From Phycicoccus avicenniae_A (lineage in GTDB: Bacteria > Actinomycetota > Actinomycetes > Actinomycetales > Dermatophilaceae): 64,000 nt of DNA. The position numbers and the translations under genes were made by a program. Under the pieces are notes generated by a model. The model worked only from the letters and a program-made list of their open reading frames with translations. It had not been told where the DNA came from and ran no database searches. Below, piece after piece: positions 44,530 through 53,035 of the stretch. The stretch spans positions 93,131-157,130 of the forward strand of contig NZ_JBNVZV010000009.1 of NCBI RefSeq assembly GCF_050496545.1, in the 5' to 3' direction. Position 1 is the first letter of the stretch. Every line of letters starts with the position of its first letter.

Positions 44530-44899
44530 GATGTGTCTCTTTCGCGGGTGGCGGGCCGGATGGCCCGGGGGTCGGGGGGGCGGCCTGGTCGGCTGCAGTC
44601 GGAGACCCACGGTCCACGCTCGCGCGCGAGCCATGGGCATGCGAAAACAGCCGACGAACAGGCTGCTCCACGGTACCCGAGGCGCCGCTCGCCGACCAAA
44701 CCCGAGGCCGGGTATCCACAGGGTGGGTGAACCCTCTACCATCGCACGGAGCATCGGGCGGGCAGCGGAACGACACACGGCTGACCCCGGGTCGCGCCGT
44801 CCCCACAGCCTGTGGACAACGGTGTGGACGACCCACCCGCGGCTGCGTCACCGACGGCGCGAGACGAGAACCCAAGGGCATCGGAAGGACGGGGACGCA
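44530..44899. promoter_or_regulatory. Divergent rpmH/dnaA control region with DnaA boxes
   Basis: 370-bp gap. It contains a perfect DnaA box on the minus strand (TGTGGACAA, 44811-44819), a one-mismatch box (TGTGGACGA, 44823-44831) and GTATCCACA (44712-44720). These lie 70-190 bp upstream of dnaA and fit autoregulation of dnaA by its product. No confident promoter hexamers were picked. Confidence 0.75.
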
Positions 44900-46408
44900 G
44901 TGCCGGACGCGACGATGACCCAGGTGTGGCGGTCGACCCTGGAGGCGCTCGACGAGGACGGCATCCCCGTCCAGCAGCGGGCCTTCCTCTCCCTCGCCCG
45001 CCTGGTCGGCCTCCTCGACGACACCGCCCTCATCGCGGTGCCGAACGACTTCACCAAGGACATCGTCGAGACCCGGCTGCGCGAGCGCGTCACCCAGACC
45101 CTCGGCGAGCGGCTCGGGCGCGACGTGCGGCTGGCCGTCACCGTCGACCCGACCCTGGGCGAGATCGCCGAACCGGGTACCGAGAACGGCGCCGACCACC
45201 TCGACGACGGTCACGACGCGCGCGCCGCCGACCGCCGCCAGCAGATCGACGACCTCCAGCTCGACGACGACAGCGACGGCGCCGGTAGCGCGGGCTCCTC
45301 GTCGGTCCCCGACCTCGTCGAGGTCCCCGGGATGCGCCGCCCCCGGCCGGGCACCCAGGTCCCCGAGCAGGTCGAGCTGACCCGGCTGAACCCGAAGTAC
45401 ACCTTCGACACCTTCGTCATCGGCGCGAGCAACCGCTTCGCCCACGCGGCGGCCGTCGCGGTCGCCGAGCAGCCGGCCAAGGCCTACAACCCGCTGTTCG
45501 TCTACGGGGACTCCGGGCTGGGCAAGACCCACCTGCTGCACGCCATCGGGCACTACGCGCGCAACCTCTTCCCCCACGTCAAGGTGCGCTACGTGAACTC
45601 CGAGGAGTTCACGAACGACTTCATCAACAGCATCCGCGACGACAAGGCCGCCAACTTCCAGCGCCGCTACCGCGACGTCGACGTGCTGCTCATCGACGAC
45701 ATCCAGTTCCTCCAGGGCAAGGTGCAGACCCAGGAGGAGTTCTTCCACACGTTCAACACCCTCCACAACGCGAGCAAGCAGGTCGTCATCACCAGCGACG
45801 TGCCGCCCAAGCTGCTCACCGGGTTCGAGGCGCGGATGCGCAGCCGGTTCGAGATGGGCCTGCTGACCGACGTCCAGCCGCCCGACCTCGAGACCCGTAT
45901 CGCGATCCTGCGCAAGAAGGCCATCCAGGAGCGGCTCAGCGTCCCCGACGACGTCCACGAGTTCATCGCCTCGCGCATCTCGACCAACATCCGCGAGCTC
46001 GAGGGCGCCCTCATCCGGGTCACGGCCTTCGCCAGCCTGAACCGCCAGCCGGTCGACATGAGCCTGGCCGAGATCGTCCTGCGCGACCTCATCCCCGACG
46101 ACTCCACCAGCCAGGTGACGCCGGCGACGATCATCGCCCAGACAGCCGCCTACTTCGGGCTGACCATCGAGGACCTCCAGGGCCAGTCGCGCTCGCGCGT
46201 CCTCGTCACGGCCCGCCAGATCGCGATGTACCTCTGCCGCGAGCTGACCGAGATGTCGCTGCCGAAGATCGGCCAGCAGTTCGGCGGCCGTGACCACACG
46301 ACCGTCATGCACGCGGAGAAGAAGATCCGCCAGCTGATGGCCGAGCGCCGCGCCATCTACAACCAGGTCACCGAGCTGACCAACCGGATCAAGCAGCAGT
46401 CCCGCTGA
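44900..46408 (+). CDS. dnaA: Chromosomal replication initiator DnaA
   Basis: 502-aa initiator. Domain I (1-90), a short acidic domain II (about 95-160), the AAA+ domain III with Walker A GDSGLGKTH and Walker B LLIDDIQFL, and domain IV with the DnaA-box-reading HTH (GGRDHTTVMHAEKKI). Domain II is much shorter than in Streptomyces. GTG at 44900 is chosen, with GGAAGG upstream; an ATG five codons later is possible. Confidence 0.96.
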   Translation: MPDATMTQVWRSTLEALDEDGIPVQQRAFLSLARLVGLLDDTALIAVPNDFTKDIVETRLRERVTQTLGERLGRDVRLAVTVDPTLGEIAEPGTENGADHLDDGHDARAADRRQQIDDLQLDDDSDGAGSAGSSSVPDLVEVPGMRRPRPGTQVPEQVELTRLNPKYTFDTFVIGASNRFAHAAAVAVAEQPAKAYNPLFVYGDSGLGKTHLLHAIGHYARNLFPHVKVRYVNSEEFTNDFINSIRDDKAANFQRRYRDVDVLLIDDIQFLQGKVQTQEEFFHTFNTLHNASKQVVITSDVPPKLLTGFEARMRSRFEMGLLTDVQPPDLETRIAILRKKAIQERLSVPDDVHEFIASRISTNIRELEGALIRVTAFASLNRQPVDMSLAEIVLRDLIPDDSTSQVTPATIIAQTAAYFGLTIEDLQGQSRSRVLVTARQIAMYLCRELTEMSLPKIGQQFGGRDHTTVMHAEKKIRQLMAERRAIYNQVTELTNRIKQQSR

Positions 46409-47165
46409 CCCACCCCCCTCTCTGGCTCCCCCTCGCGGGTCGAGCCGTCCTCCGGCGACCCCGCCGGCGCCCGCCCTCCGCAGGATCCGTCCACGGCAAC
46501 GATCCGCTCGTCCCGAGGTCGTCCACAGGTTGTCCACACCCGGTGTACAACCCTTGTCGAAGGCACCCGCGCAACCGTTCCCGCACGGTTGGGCCCGCCA
46601 CGGCTCGACAGGGTTCCGACCTGCAGCGCGGGCGGCCGTCCACCGGTGGGGACGACCCTGTGGATGCCCTCGGCGCCCTCGCCACGGACACCGATGTCGA
46701 CGGGACGGTTGTCCACAGGGCCTGTGGACGACTGTGGACGACGGGCGCCGGGCCGTGGACGGTGCCCGACGCATCGGTGGACGCGCTGTGAACGCCCGAT
46801 GGCCGTCAACATGCGCGGGCGCTCGCTCCCCCGCCCGTCCACGACGCGTCCACACCCGGGCTCGCCGCCGTGACCTGCACGGACTCCTCGTCGTCCACAG
46901 GATCCACAGCTCCTACCACCACGACGAGATCCAGAGATGACAGGGTCCACCCCGACCAGGGCCCTGCTGCGACATCCATCCACGAGCTGCACCCGACAGG
47001 CCTCGACCCGGACCCGCGGACCGATGGTGGCGCGCCCGTGACGTGCACTAGTGTCAGGGTCCCGTCCGCCCCGGGGTCGCGCGCCGTGCGCGCCGGGCCG
47101 ACGGTGACGATCTTCCGAAGCACGACCAGGCGCGGACTCCCCCGCGCCGGATAGGGCGGTAAGCC
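46409..47165. other. Replication origin oriC (dnaA-dnaN gap)
   Basis: 757-bp gene-free stretch at the classic actinobacterial origin position. DnaA boxes matching TTGTCCACA: perfect at 46530-46538 and 46709-46717. One mismatch at 46519-46527, 46723-46731, 46733-46741 (both minus) and 46891-46899. Weaker at 46846-46854 and 46900-46908. They form three clusters, with about 170 and 100 bp between them. There is no obvious AT-rich unwinding stretch, as often in very high-GC genomes. The right end near 47049 has TAGTGT, a possible dnaN -10. Confidence 0.9.
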
Positions 47166-48299
47166 GTGAAGTTCCGCGTCGAGCGCGACGTCCTGGCCGA
47201 GGCGGTCACCTGGGTGGCCCGTGGGCTGCCCGCGCGCCCGCCCGTGCCGGTCCTCGCCGGCATCCTCCTCGAGGCCTCCGACGACGGCACCCTCACCCTC
47301 AGCGCCTTCGACTACGAGGTCTCGGCCCGGGTCACCGTCGCCGCCGAGGTCAGCGAGGCCGGCACGGTGCTCGTGCTCGGCCGGCTGCTCGCAGACATCT
47401 CGCGCAACCTGCCGGCCCGTCCCATCGACCTGGCCACCGAGGGCAACAAGGTCCAGGTCACCTGTGGCGCCTCGCGCTTCAGCCTGCTGATGATGCCCTC
47501 CGACGACTACCCGACCCTGCCGTCCTCCCCCGAGCCCACCGGCACGGTCGACGGCCACCTCTTCACCCAGGCCGTCGCGCAGGTCTCGGTCGCGGCCGAC
47601 CGCGGCGACACCCTGCCGATCCTCACCGGCGTGCGCGTCGAGGTCGAGGGCGACCGGATGACCCTGCTGGCCACCGACCGCTACCGCCTCGCGATGCGCG
47701 AGCTGACGTGGAACCCCACCGCCACCGACGCCAGCCACGTCGTGCTCATCCCGGCCCGCACCCTCTCCGAGACCGCACGCAGCCTCGGCGCGAGCGGCTC
47801 GATCGACGTCGCTCTCGGGGCCACCGCCGGCGGTGACGGGCTCGTGGGCTTCGAGGCCGGCCGCCGCCGCACCACCACTCGCCTGCTCGACGGCGAGTAC
47901 CCGAAGGTCTCCTCGATCTTCCCCACGACCTCCGACACCGAGGCCGTCGTGCGCACCGCCGACCTCGTCGAGGCCGTCAAGCGCGTCGCGCTCGTCGCCG
48001 AGCGCAACACCCCCGTCCGGCTGCGCTTCGCCGAGGGCCAGGTGGCCATCGAGGCCGGGACCGGTGACGACGCCCAGGCGTCCGAGGCGGTCGAGTGCAC
48101 GCTCACCGGCCCCGAGGTCGAGATCGCCTTCAACCCCACCTACCTGCTCGACGGGCTCGGCGCCGTCGGCACCGACTGGTCGCGGGTGTCCTTCACCCAG
48201 CCGTCCCGCCCGGCTGTCCTCTCCGGCCAGGAGAGCGCCGACGGCGAGGCCGACACCTCGTACCGGTACGTCCTGATGCCGGTGCGCTTCGCCTCCTGA
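47166..48299 (+). CDS. dnaN: DNA polymerase III sliding clamp (beta subunit)
   Basis: 377-aa ring clamp made of three similar domains; opening MKFRVERDVLAEAVTWVARG and the C-terminal YVLMPVRF are diagnostic. Tethers polymerase to DNA. GTG start. Directly right of oriC, as expected. Confidence 0.97.
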   Translation: MKFRVERDVLAEAVTWVARGLPARPPVPVLAGILLEASDDGTLTLSAFDYEVSARVTVAAEVSEAGTVLVLGRLLADISRNLPARPIDLATEGNKVQVTCGASRFSLLMMPSDDYPTLPSSPEPTGTVDGHLFTQAVAQVSVAADRGDTLPILTGVRVEVEGDRMTLLATDRYRLAMRELTWNPTATDASHVVLIPARTLSETARSLGASGSIDVALGATAGGDGLVGFEAGRRRTTTRLLDGEYPKVSSIFPTTSDTEAVVRTADLVEAVKRVALVAERNTPVRLRFAEGQVAIEAGTGDDAQASEAVECTLTGPEVEIAFNPTYLLDGLGAVGTDWSRVSFTQPSRPAVLSGQESADGEADTSYRYVLMPVRFAS

Positions 48300-48382
48300 G
48301 GGGCGGGCACCCCTCCGCGGCAGCGGTGCGCGGGCGTAGCCTGCGGACGAGTCCCCCGGACACCTCGACGAAGGAGCACGGC

Positions 48383-49471
48383 ATGCAGCTCGGACTGGTC
48401 GGCCTCGGCAAGATGGGCGGCAACATGCGCGAGCGGCTGCGCCGCGCCGGCCACGAGGTCGTCGGGTACGACCGCAACAAGGCCGTCTCGGACGCGCGCT
48501 CGCTCGCCGACATGGTCAAGAAGCTCGAGGGCCCGCGCGTCGTCTGGGTGATGGTCCCCCACGGCGCGCCGACCCGTGACACCGTCACCAAGCTCGCCGG
48601 GCTGCTGGACAAGGGCGACCTCGTCATCGACGGCGGAAACAGCAAGTTCACCGAGGACTTCGAGAACGAGAAGCTGCTGCGCGCCCAGGGCATCGGCTAC
48701 CTCGACTGCGGTGTCTCCGGCGGCATCTGGGGGCTCGAGAACGGCTACGGCCTGATGGTCGGCGGCTCCGCGGCCAACGTCCGCAAGGCGATGCCGATCT
48801 TCGACGCGCTGCGACCCGAGGGTCCGCGCGACGAGGGCTTCGTGCACGCCGGCAAGGTCGGCGCCGGGCACTACACGAAGATGGTGCACAACGGCATCGA
48901 GTACGGCCTGATGCACGCGTACGCCGAGGGCTACGAGCTGCTCGAGAAGAAGGACATCGTCGAGAACGTCCCCGGGGCGTTCAAGGCCTGGAGCCGCGGC
49001 ACGGTCGTCCGCTCCTGGCTGCTCGACCTGATGGTCAAGGCGCTCGAGGAGAACCCGGGCCTGCAGGACGTCTCGGACTACACCTCCGACTCCGGCGAGG
49101 GTCGCTGGACCGTCGAGGAGGCCCTCGAGCTCTCGGTGCCCATGCCCGTCATCTCCGCCTCGCTCTTCGCCCGGTTCGCGTCGCGCCAGCAGACCTCCCC
49201 CACGATGCAGGCCGTCGCCGCGCTGCGCGGCCAGTTCGGCGGGCACCAGGTGATGACCGTCGCCGAGGGCCAGCAGCTGCGCGACGAGGCCGCCTCCGGA
49301 CCGGCCAGCGCCGACGAGGCCAAGGCCAAGGCCGGCCGCAAGGAGAAGAAGCCGGCCAAGAAGGCCGCCGCCAAGAAGGCCGCGTCCGCCGCCACGGCCG
49401 GTCCGGCCTCGCCCGGTCGCTCGGCCTCCGGCGCCGGAGCCGCCCGCAAGCGCGCCGCGAAGAAGGCCTGA
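48383..49471 (+). CDS. gnd: 6-phosphogluconate dehydrogenase (decarboxylating), Lys/Ala-rich tail
   Basis: 362-aa short-type (GntZ/YqeC-like) enzyme oxidising 6-phosphogluconate to ribulose 5-phosphate. Rossmann motif GLVGLGKMGGNM, VIDGGNS and the substrate block GKVGAGHYTKMVHNGIEYG are intact. The catalytic part ends near residue 300; the last ~60 residues are a Lys/Ala repeat tail (KKPAKKAAAKKA) resembling histone H1. gnd lies between dnaN and recF in many actinobacteria. ATG follows AAGGAG. Confidence 0.94.
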   Translation: MQLGLVGLGKMGGNMRERLRRAGHEVVGYDRNKAVSDARSLADMVKKLEGPRVVWVMVPHGAPTRDTVTKLAGLLDKGDLVIDGGNSKFTEDFENEKLLRAQGIGYLDCGVSGGIWGLENGYGLMVGGSAANVRKAMPIFDALRPEGPRDEGFVHAGKVGAGHYTKMVHNGIEYGLMHAYAEGYELLEKKDIVENVPGAFKAWSRGTVVRSWLLDLMVKALEENPGLQDVSDYTSDSGEGRWTVEEALELSVPMPVISASLFARFASRQQTSPTMQAVAALRGQFGGHQVMTVAEGQQLRDEAASGPASADEAKAKAGRKEKKPAKKAAAKKAASAATAGPASPGRSASGAGAARKRAAKKA

Positions 49472-49475
49472 CGGC

Positions 49476-50033
49476 TCAGTCGACGCGGGTCGTCCGCAGG
49501 TCCCAGGTGACCGACACCGGGGTCCCGAGCGAGCCGTCGGCGTTCTGCGGGACGAACGTCTCGGTCACGGTGCGCATCGTGAACGACACGAGGTCCACCG
49601 GCCACCCTCCGCTCGTGCTCACCTCGTAGCCCGTCACGAGGACGTCGGTCAGCCCGAGCGTCAGGGCCTCGACCGGGTGCTCGCCGCCCCGCAGGACGTG
49701 GATCGCCGCCTGCTGCACGTGGCGACCGGTCACGAGGTGGCGCAGCAGCCGTGGCGACGCGGACGAGGTGAGCGCGGCGACGCGTACCTCTCCGGCCACC
49801 GGGCGACCCACCCCGGCCCCGCCGTGCCCACCGCCTCCGGCGCCGGTCGGCGTCGCGCGCACCGACCAGTCGAACGCGAGGAGGTCCAGGGAGCCGGGGA
49901 ACTGCGTGCTCGTCGAGTCGCCGGGGATGCCGTCGAGGGTCAGGTGGATGTCGAGGTGCTCGGACGCGGTCGCGCCCCCGGGCAGGACGAGCCCGCCGCC
50001 GAGGAGGTCGGCCGGGGTGGTGGGACTGGTCAT
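49476..50033 (-). CDS. Hcp-like (type VI tube family) protein
   Basis: 185-aa protein with the full Hcp1 family layout: LDIHLTLDGIPGDS, LDLLAFDWSVR, a RLLRHLVTGRHVQQAAIHVLRG block, ALTLGLTDVLVTGYEVS and VSFTMRTVTETFVPQNADGS. Hcp proteins stack as hexameric rings in type VI secretion tubes. A Gly-rich insertion (about 64-78) lengthens one loop. No signal peptide. It lies in minus orientation between gnd and recF, which are usually neighbours, and no sheath, VgrG or baseplate gene is present. Start ATG with AGGAGC. Confidence 0.85.
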   Translation of the reverse strand: MTSPTTPADLLGGGLVLPGGATASEHLDIHLTLDGIPGDSTSTQFPGSLDLLAFDWSVRATPTGAGGGGHGGAGVGRPVAGEVRVAALTSSASPRLLRHLVTGRHVQQAAIHVLRGGEHPVEALTLGLTDVLVTGYEVSTSGGWPVDLVSFTMRTVTETFVPQNADGSLGTPVSVTWDLRTTRVD

Positions 50034-50134
50034 CGGGGCTCCTGGGGGCAGGCCTGCGCACCGGTGGGTCCGGTGCGCTTCACCCGGTGAGGAGGCGCGC
50101 CCCGGCGGCGCTGATACCGCCGCCGGCCGCGCAC

Positions 50135-50140
50135 TAGTCT
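50135..50140 (+). promoter_or_regulatory. -10 element of a possible leaderless recF promoter
   Basis: TAGTCT ends six bases before the GTG at 50147, separated only by CGGGGG. This spacing would start transcription at the initiation codon. Confidence 0.5.
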
Positions 50141-50146
50141 CGGGGG

Positions 50147-51484
50147 GTGTTCGTCCGGCACCTCTCCCTCGGGGACTTCCGTAGCTACGAGCGGGCCGAG
50201 CTCCCGCTCGAGCCGGGTGTGACGACCCTCGTGGGGCTGAACGGCCAGGGGAAGACCAACCTCGTCGAGGCGGTCGGCTACCTCGCCTCGCTCTCCTCGC
50301 ACCGGGTGGCCACCGATGCCCCGCTCGTGCGCTTCGGGGCCGAACGCGCGATCGTGCGCGGCGCCGTGGTGCGTGACGGTCGCGAGACGATGCTCGAGCT
50401 CGAGCTGACCCCAGGGCGGGCCAACCGGGCCCGGCTCAACCGCTCGCCGGTGCGCCCGCGCGAGGTGCTGGGGACGTTGCGCACCGTGCTCTTCGCGCCG
50501 GAGGACCTCGCCCTCGTCAAGGGCGACCCCGGCGAGCGCCGGCGCTTCCTCGACGACCTGCTCGTGGCCCGCCAGCCGCGCTGGGCCGGGGTGCGCCAGG
50601 AGTACGACCGGGTCGTCAAGCAGCGCTCGGCCCTGCTGAAGTCGGCCCAGCCGTACCTGTCCCGGCGGGCGCGGGGGCGTCGTCCGAGGCCCGGTGCCGA
50701 GACGCTCGACCCGGCCTCCGAGAGCGCATCGGCCCTGCACACCCTCTCGGTGTGGGACGCCCAGCTGGCCGGGGTCGGCTCCCAGCTGCTCTACGCCCGG
50801 CTGCGGCTGCTGCGCGACCTCGGTCCGTACCTCGCCAAGGCCTACGACGAGGTGAGCAACGGCCAGTCCGACGCCCGGGTCGCCTACCGGTCCTCGCTGC
50901 GTGAGGCGACGGCGGCGCGCATCGCGGCCGGTGAGGTGCCCGAGGTCGCCGAGCTGCACGACGAGGTCCTGGCGTCGTTGGCCGAGGTCCGGGACCAGGA
51001 GGTCGAGCGCGGCGTCTGCCTCGTCGGCCCGCACCGTGACGACGTGCTCCTCTCCCTCGGTGAGCTGCCCGCCAAGGGTTACGCGAGCCACGGCGAGTCG
51101 TGGTCCTTCGCGCTGGGGCTGCGCCTCGCGGCGTTCCAGCTGCTGCGCACCGACCTCGGTGACGACCCCGTGCTCGTCCTCGACGACGTCTTCGCCGAGC
51201 TGGACTCCGGCCGGCGGGAACGGCTCGCTGCGATGGTCGCCGACGCCGAGCAGGTGCTCGTGACCGCGGCCGTGCCCGAGGACGTGCCGGCGTCGCTGAC
51301 CGGCCGCACCGTGCCCGTCGTGCTCGGCTCGGTCGGGGCGCCCCCGCCGGATGCGGTGAGCGAGCCGGCCGAGCGGGCCGAGCCGGGCGAGCCGACGGAC
51401 CCGGCCGGCGAGCCCGACGAGCCTGACCAGCCCGGTGACCCCGACCTGCCCGGCGAGGAGGCCCCCGGTGCCGACGCCTCCTGA
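50147..51484 (+). CDS. recF: DNA replication and repair protein RecF
   Basis: 445-aa SMC-like ATPase that helps load RecA at gaps. Walker A GLNGQGKTN (about 29-37), the ABC signature region (SHGESWSFALGLRLA) and Walker B VLVLDDVFAELD are present. The last ~60 residues are an acidic Pro/Glu/Asp tail (EPAERAEPGEPTDPAG) absent from shorter RecF proteins. GTG start close to a -10-like element. Confidence 0.95.
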   Translation: MFVRHLSLGDFRSYERAELPLEPGVTTLVGLNGQGKTNLVEAVGYLASLSSHRVATDAPLVRFGAERAIVRGAVVRDGRETMLELELTPGRANRARLNRSPVRPREVLGTLRTVLFAPEDLALVKGDPGERRRFLDDLLVARQPRWAGVRQEYDRVVKQRSALLKSAQPYLSRRARGRRPRPGAETLDPASESASALHTLSVWDAQLAGVGSQLLYARLRLLRDLGPYLAKAYDEVSNGQSDARVAYRSSLREATAARIAAGEVPEVAELHDEVLASLAEVRDQEVERGVCLVGPHRDDVLLSLGELPAKGYASHGESWSFALGLRLAAFQLLRTDLGDDPVLVLDDVFAELDSGRRERLAAMVADAEQVLVTAAVPEDVPASLTGRTVPVVLGSVGAPPPDAVSEPAERAEPGEPTDPAGEPDEPDQPGDPDLPGEEAPGADAS

Positions 51485-51501
51485 GCCCCCGCCCCCACGA
51501 A

Positions 51502-51581
51502 CCCCACGGGTATCGGGTGACCCGGTACCGCCGCGCTCCACCCCGGAACCGTTCCCGGGGGAAGCGCGTGGTTCCGGGGTG
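51502..51581 (+). repeat. Dispersed repeat copy 3 and start-codon hairpin
   Basis: 51502-51566 is the third copy of the ~60-bp element found at 5290-5354, here on the plus strand. It contains the near-palindrome GGTATCGGGTGACCCGGTACC. A 12-bp perfect inverted repeat CACCCCGGAACC (51539-51550) / GGTTCCGGGGTG (51570-51581) spans its right half, and the right arm includes the proposed GTG start of the DUF721 gene. Confidence 0.8.
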
Positions 51582-52148
51582 CAGGACGTCCCGGATGGCC
51601 TGCCACTCGAGCCGGTGGGCGAGCCCGAGCTCGACACGGGAGGGGACGACGCCGTGGGGGACGCCGACCTCGCGACCGGTGAGGCGCTCGCGCGTGCCCG
51701 GGCCCGGGCACGCGCCAAGGGGCTGCGGCCGGGCCTGAAGCCCCGCCGCCGGGCCAAGGACCTGCCCGAGGGGCGGCGCCGCGACGGCGGGCGCGACCCG
51801 CAGCTGCTCGGCGACCAGATCGACCGGTTCGTCACCGACCGCGGCTGGGGCTCGGACGTGGCCGTCGGCTCGGTCATCGGCCGGTGGCCGGGCATCGTCG
51901 GCGACGAGGTCGCCGCCCACTGCCAACCCACGGACTTCGTCGACGGCGTCCTCACCGTCCGCGCCGACTCCACGGCCTGGGCGACGCAGCTGCGGCTGCT
52001 CGAGTCGTCCCTGATGGCCCGGCTCGCCGAGGAGGTCGGGGAGGGGACCGTCGCCGAGCTCCGGGTGGTCGGTCCCAGCGCGCCGCCGTGGTCGCGCGGC
52101 CGGCACCGGGTGCAGGACGGCCGCGGCCCCCGCGACACCTACGGCTGA
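51579..52148 (+). CDS. DUF721 (DciA-like) protein
   Basis: 189-aa protein. The Arg/Ala-rich segment (about 28-65) precedes a DUF721 domain (LLGDQIDRFVTDRGWGSDVA, IVGDEVAAHCQPTDF, STAWATQLRLLE). DUF721 members related to DciA assist replicative helicase loading, and this is the usual recF-gyrB neighbour (Rv0004). The GTG at 51579 gives the normal family length. The frame continues upstream through the repeat element into recF, so a longer form starting at 51435 cannot be excluded. Confidence 0.85.
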   Translation: MQDVPDGLPLEPVGEPELDTGGDDAVGDADLATGEALARARARARAKGLRPGLKPRRRAKDLPEGRRRDGGRDPQLLGDQIDRFVTDRGWGSDVAVGSVIGRWPGIVGDEVAAHCQPTDFVDGVLTVRADSTAWATQLRLLESSLMARLAEEVGEGTVAELRVVGPSAPPWSRGRHRVQDGRGPRDTYG

Positions 52149-52159
52149 CCCCACCTCCG

Positions 52160-52238
52160 TCCCGACTTATTGCCCATCTGCCACCTCGACAGGCCCGAAT
52201 CCGGCGCCTCGAGGTGGCACATGGGCAATCAGTCGGGA
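52160..52238. repeat. 30-bp near-perfect palindrome
   Basis: Arms 52160-52189 and 52209-52238 pair in 28 of 30 positions around a 19-nt loop. The motif includes CCACCTCGA/TCGAGGTGG and TTGCCCAT/ATGGGCAA. It lies where DUF721 and tetR converge, and the tetR stop codon falls in the right arm. It may act as a bidirectional terminator, but it is far longer than needed. Confidence 0.85.
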
Positions 52239-52939
52239 TGGGGGGAGCGCAGGAGGGACAGGACGAGGCGCAGCTGGTGCTCGAGGAGCGCGCCGGGGTC
52301 GTCGAAGGTGTCCCGGCCGTACTGCCCGAAGACCTCGAGGCTGGTCCCGCCGACGAGCACCGCCCACAGCGTCATCGCCCGCCCCAGGACGTCGGGGCCC
52401 GCCTCCAGCCCGGTCTCGGTCGCCACGCGCTCGAGGTCCGCGACGAGCCGGGCATCCGCCACCGGCACCGGGCCGGCGCCCCGGACGTCCCCGGCCCGCA
52501 CCGCCTCGTCGACCAGCCGGGCGAGCGTGAGGACCACCCGCGTACCGGGCTCGACGGTGCGCTCGGCCGGTGCCTCGTACCCGGGAACAGGACTGCCGTA
52601 GAGGAGGGCATACCGCGACGGCTCTCGAACCGCCCACTCCCGGAACGCTTCTCCTGCCTCGACGACCCGCTCGTCCCACGGTCGGTGGGCCACCCGCTCG
52701 ACGGCGGCATCGACGGTGTCGGCCTGTTCGGTGTACGCGTCGACGAGGAGCAGGGTCAGCAGGTCGTCGCGGTTGGCCACGTACCGGTACACCGCCGACG
52801 ACACCATCCCGAGGTCCCGGGTCACGCCACGCAGCGACAGGCCGGCAGCCCCCTCGTCGGCCAGGTGCTGCCGTCCGATCTCGACGATGCGGGTTTCGAC
52901 GGCACGGCGACGTTCGGCGCGGTTGGTCACGCAGGCCAT
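52229..52939 (-). CDS. TetR-family transcriptional regulator
   Basis: 236-aa repressor. N-terminal HTH (about 15-60: RIVEIGRQHLADEGAAGLSL, SSAVYRYVANRDDLL), then a ligand-binding C-terminal domain with the WHG/TetR_C layout. ATG at 52939 is the first good start after the divergent operator region. It is divergent from the F420-type oxidoreductase gene and probably represses both. Ligand unknown. Confidence 0.92.
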   Translation of the reverse strand: MACVTNRAERRRAVETRIVEIGRQHLADEGAAGLSLRGVTRDLGMVSSAVYRYVANRDDLLTLLLVDAYTEQADTVDAAVERVAHRPWDERVVEAGEAFREWAVREPSRYALLYGSPVPGYEAPAERTVEPGTRVVLTLARLVDEAVRAGDVRGAGPVPVADARLVADLERVATETGLEAGPDVLGRAMTLWAVLVGGTSLEVFGQYGRDTFDDPGALLEHQLRLVLSLLRSPHPD

Positions 52940-52952
52940 CCAACCACAAACG

Positions 52953-53017
52953 AGAGCAGTGCTCTTGACAAGACGATGCGGGAGCACGCACACTCGTCGA
53001 AACGAGAGCAGTGCTCA
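52953..53017. promoter_or_regulatory. Pair of TetR operators in the divergent promoter
   Basis: AGAGCAGTGCTCT (52953-52965, 6-1-6 palindrome) recurs as AGAGCAGTGCTCA (53005-53017), 52 bp apart, each preceded by ACG. TTGACA at 52965-52970, overlapping the first site, is a good -35 for the rightward gene, with CACACT (52989-52994) as a weak -10 at 18 bp. Binding would block both divergent promoters. Confidence 0.75.
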
Positions 53018-53035
53018 CAAATCGAGGAGAGCCCG

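Noticed and set aside
43691..46855. Long minus-strand open frame running from yidD through dnaA
   Set aside because: Only its last 109 residues are real (YidD); the rest is antisense to dnaA, rpmH and rnpA.
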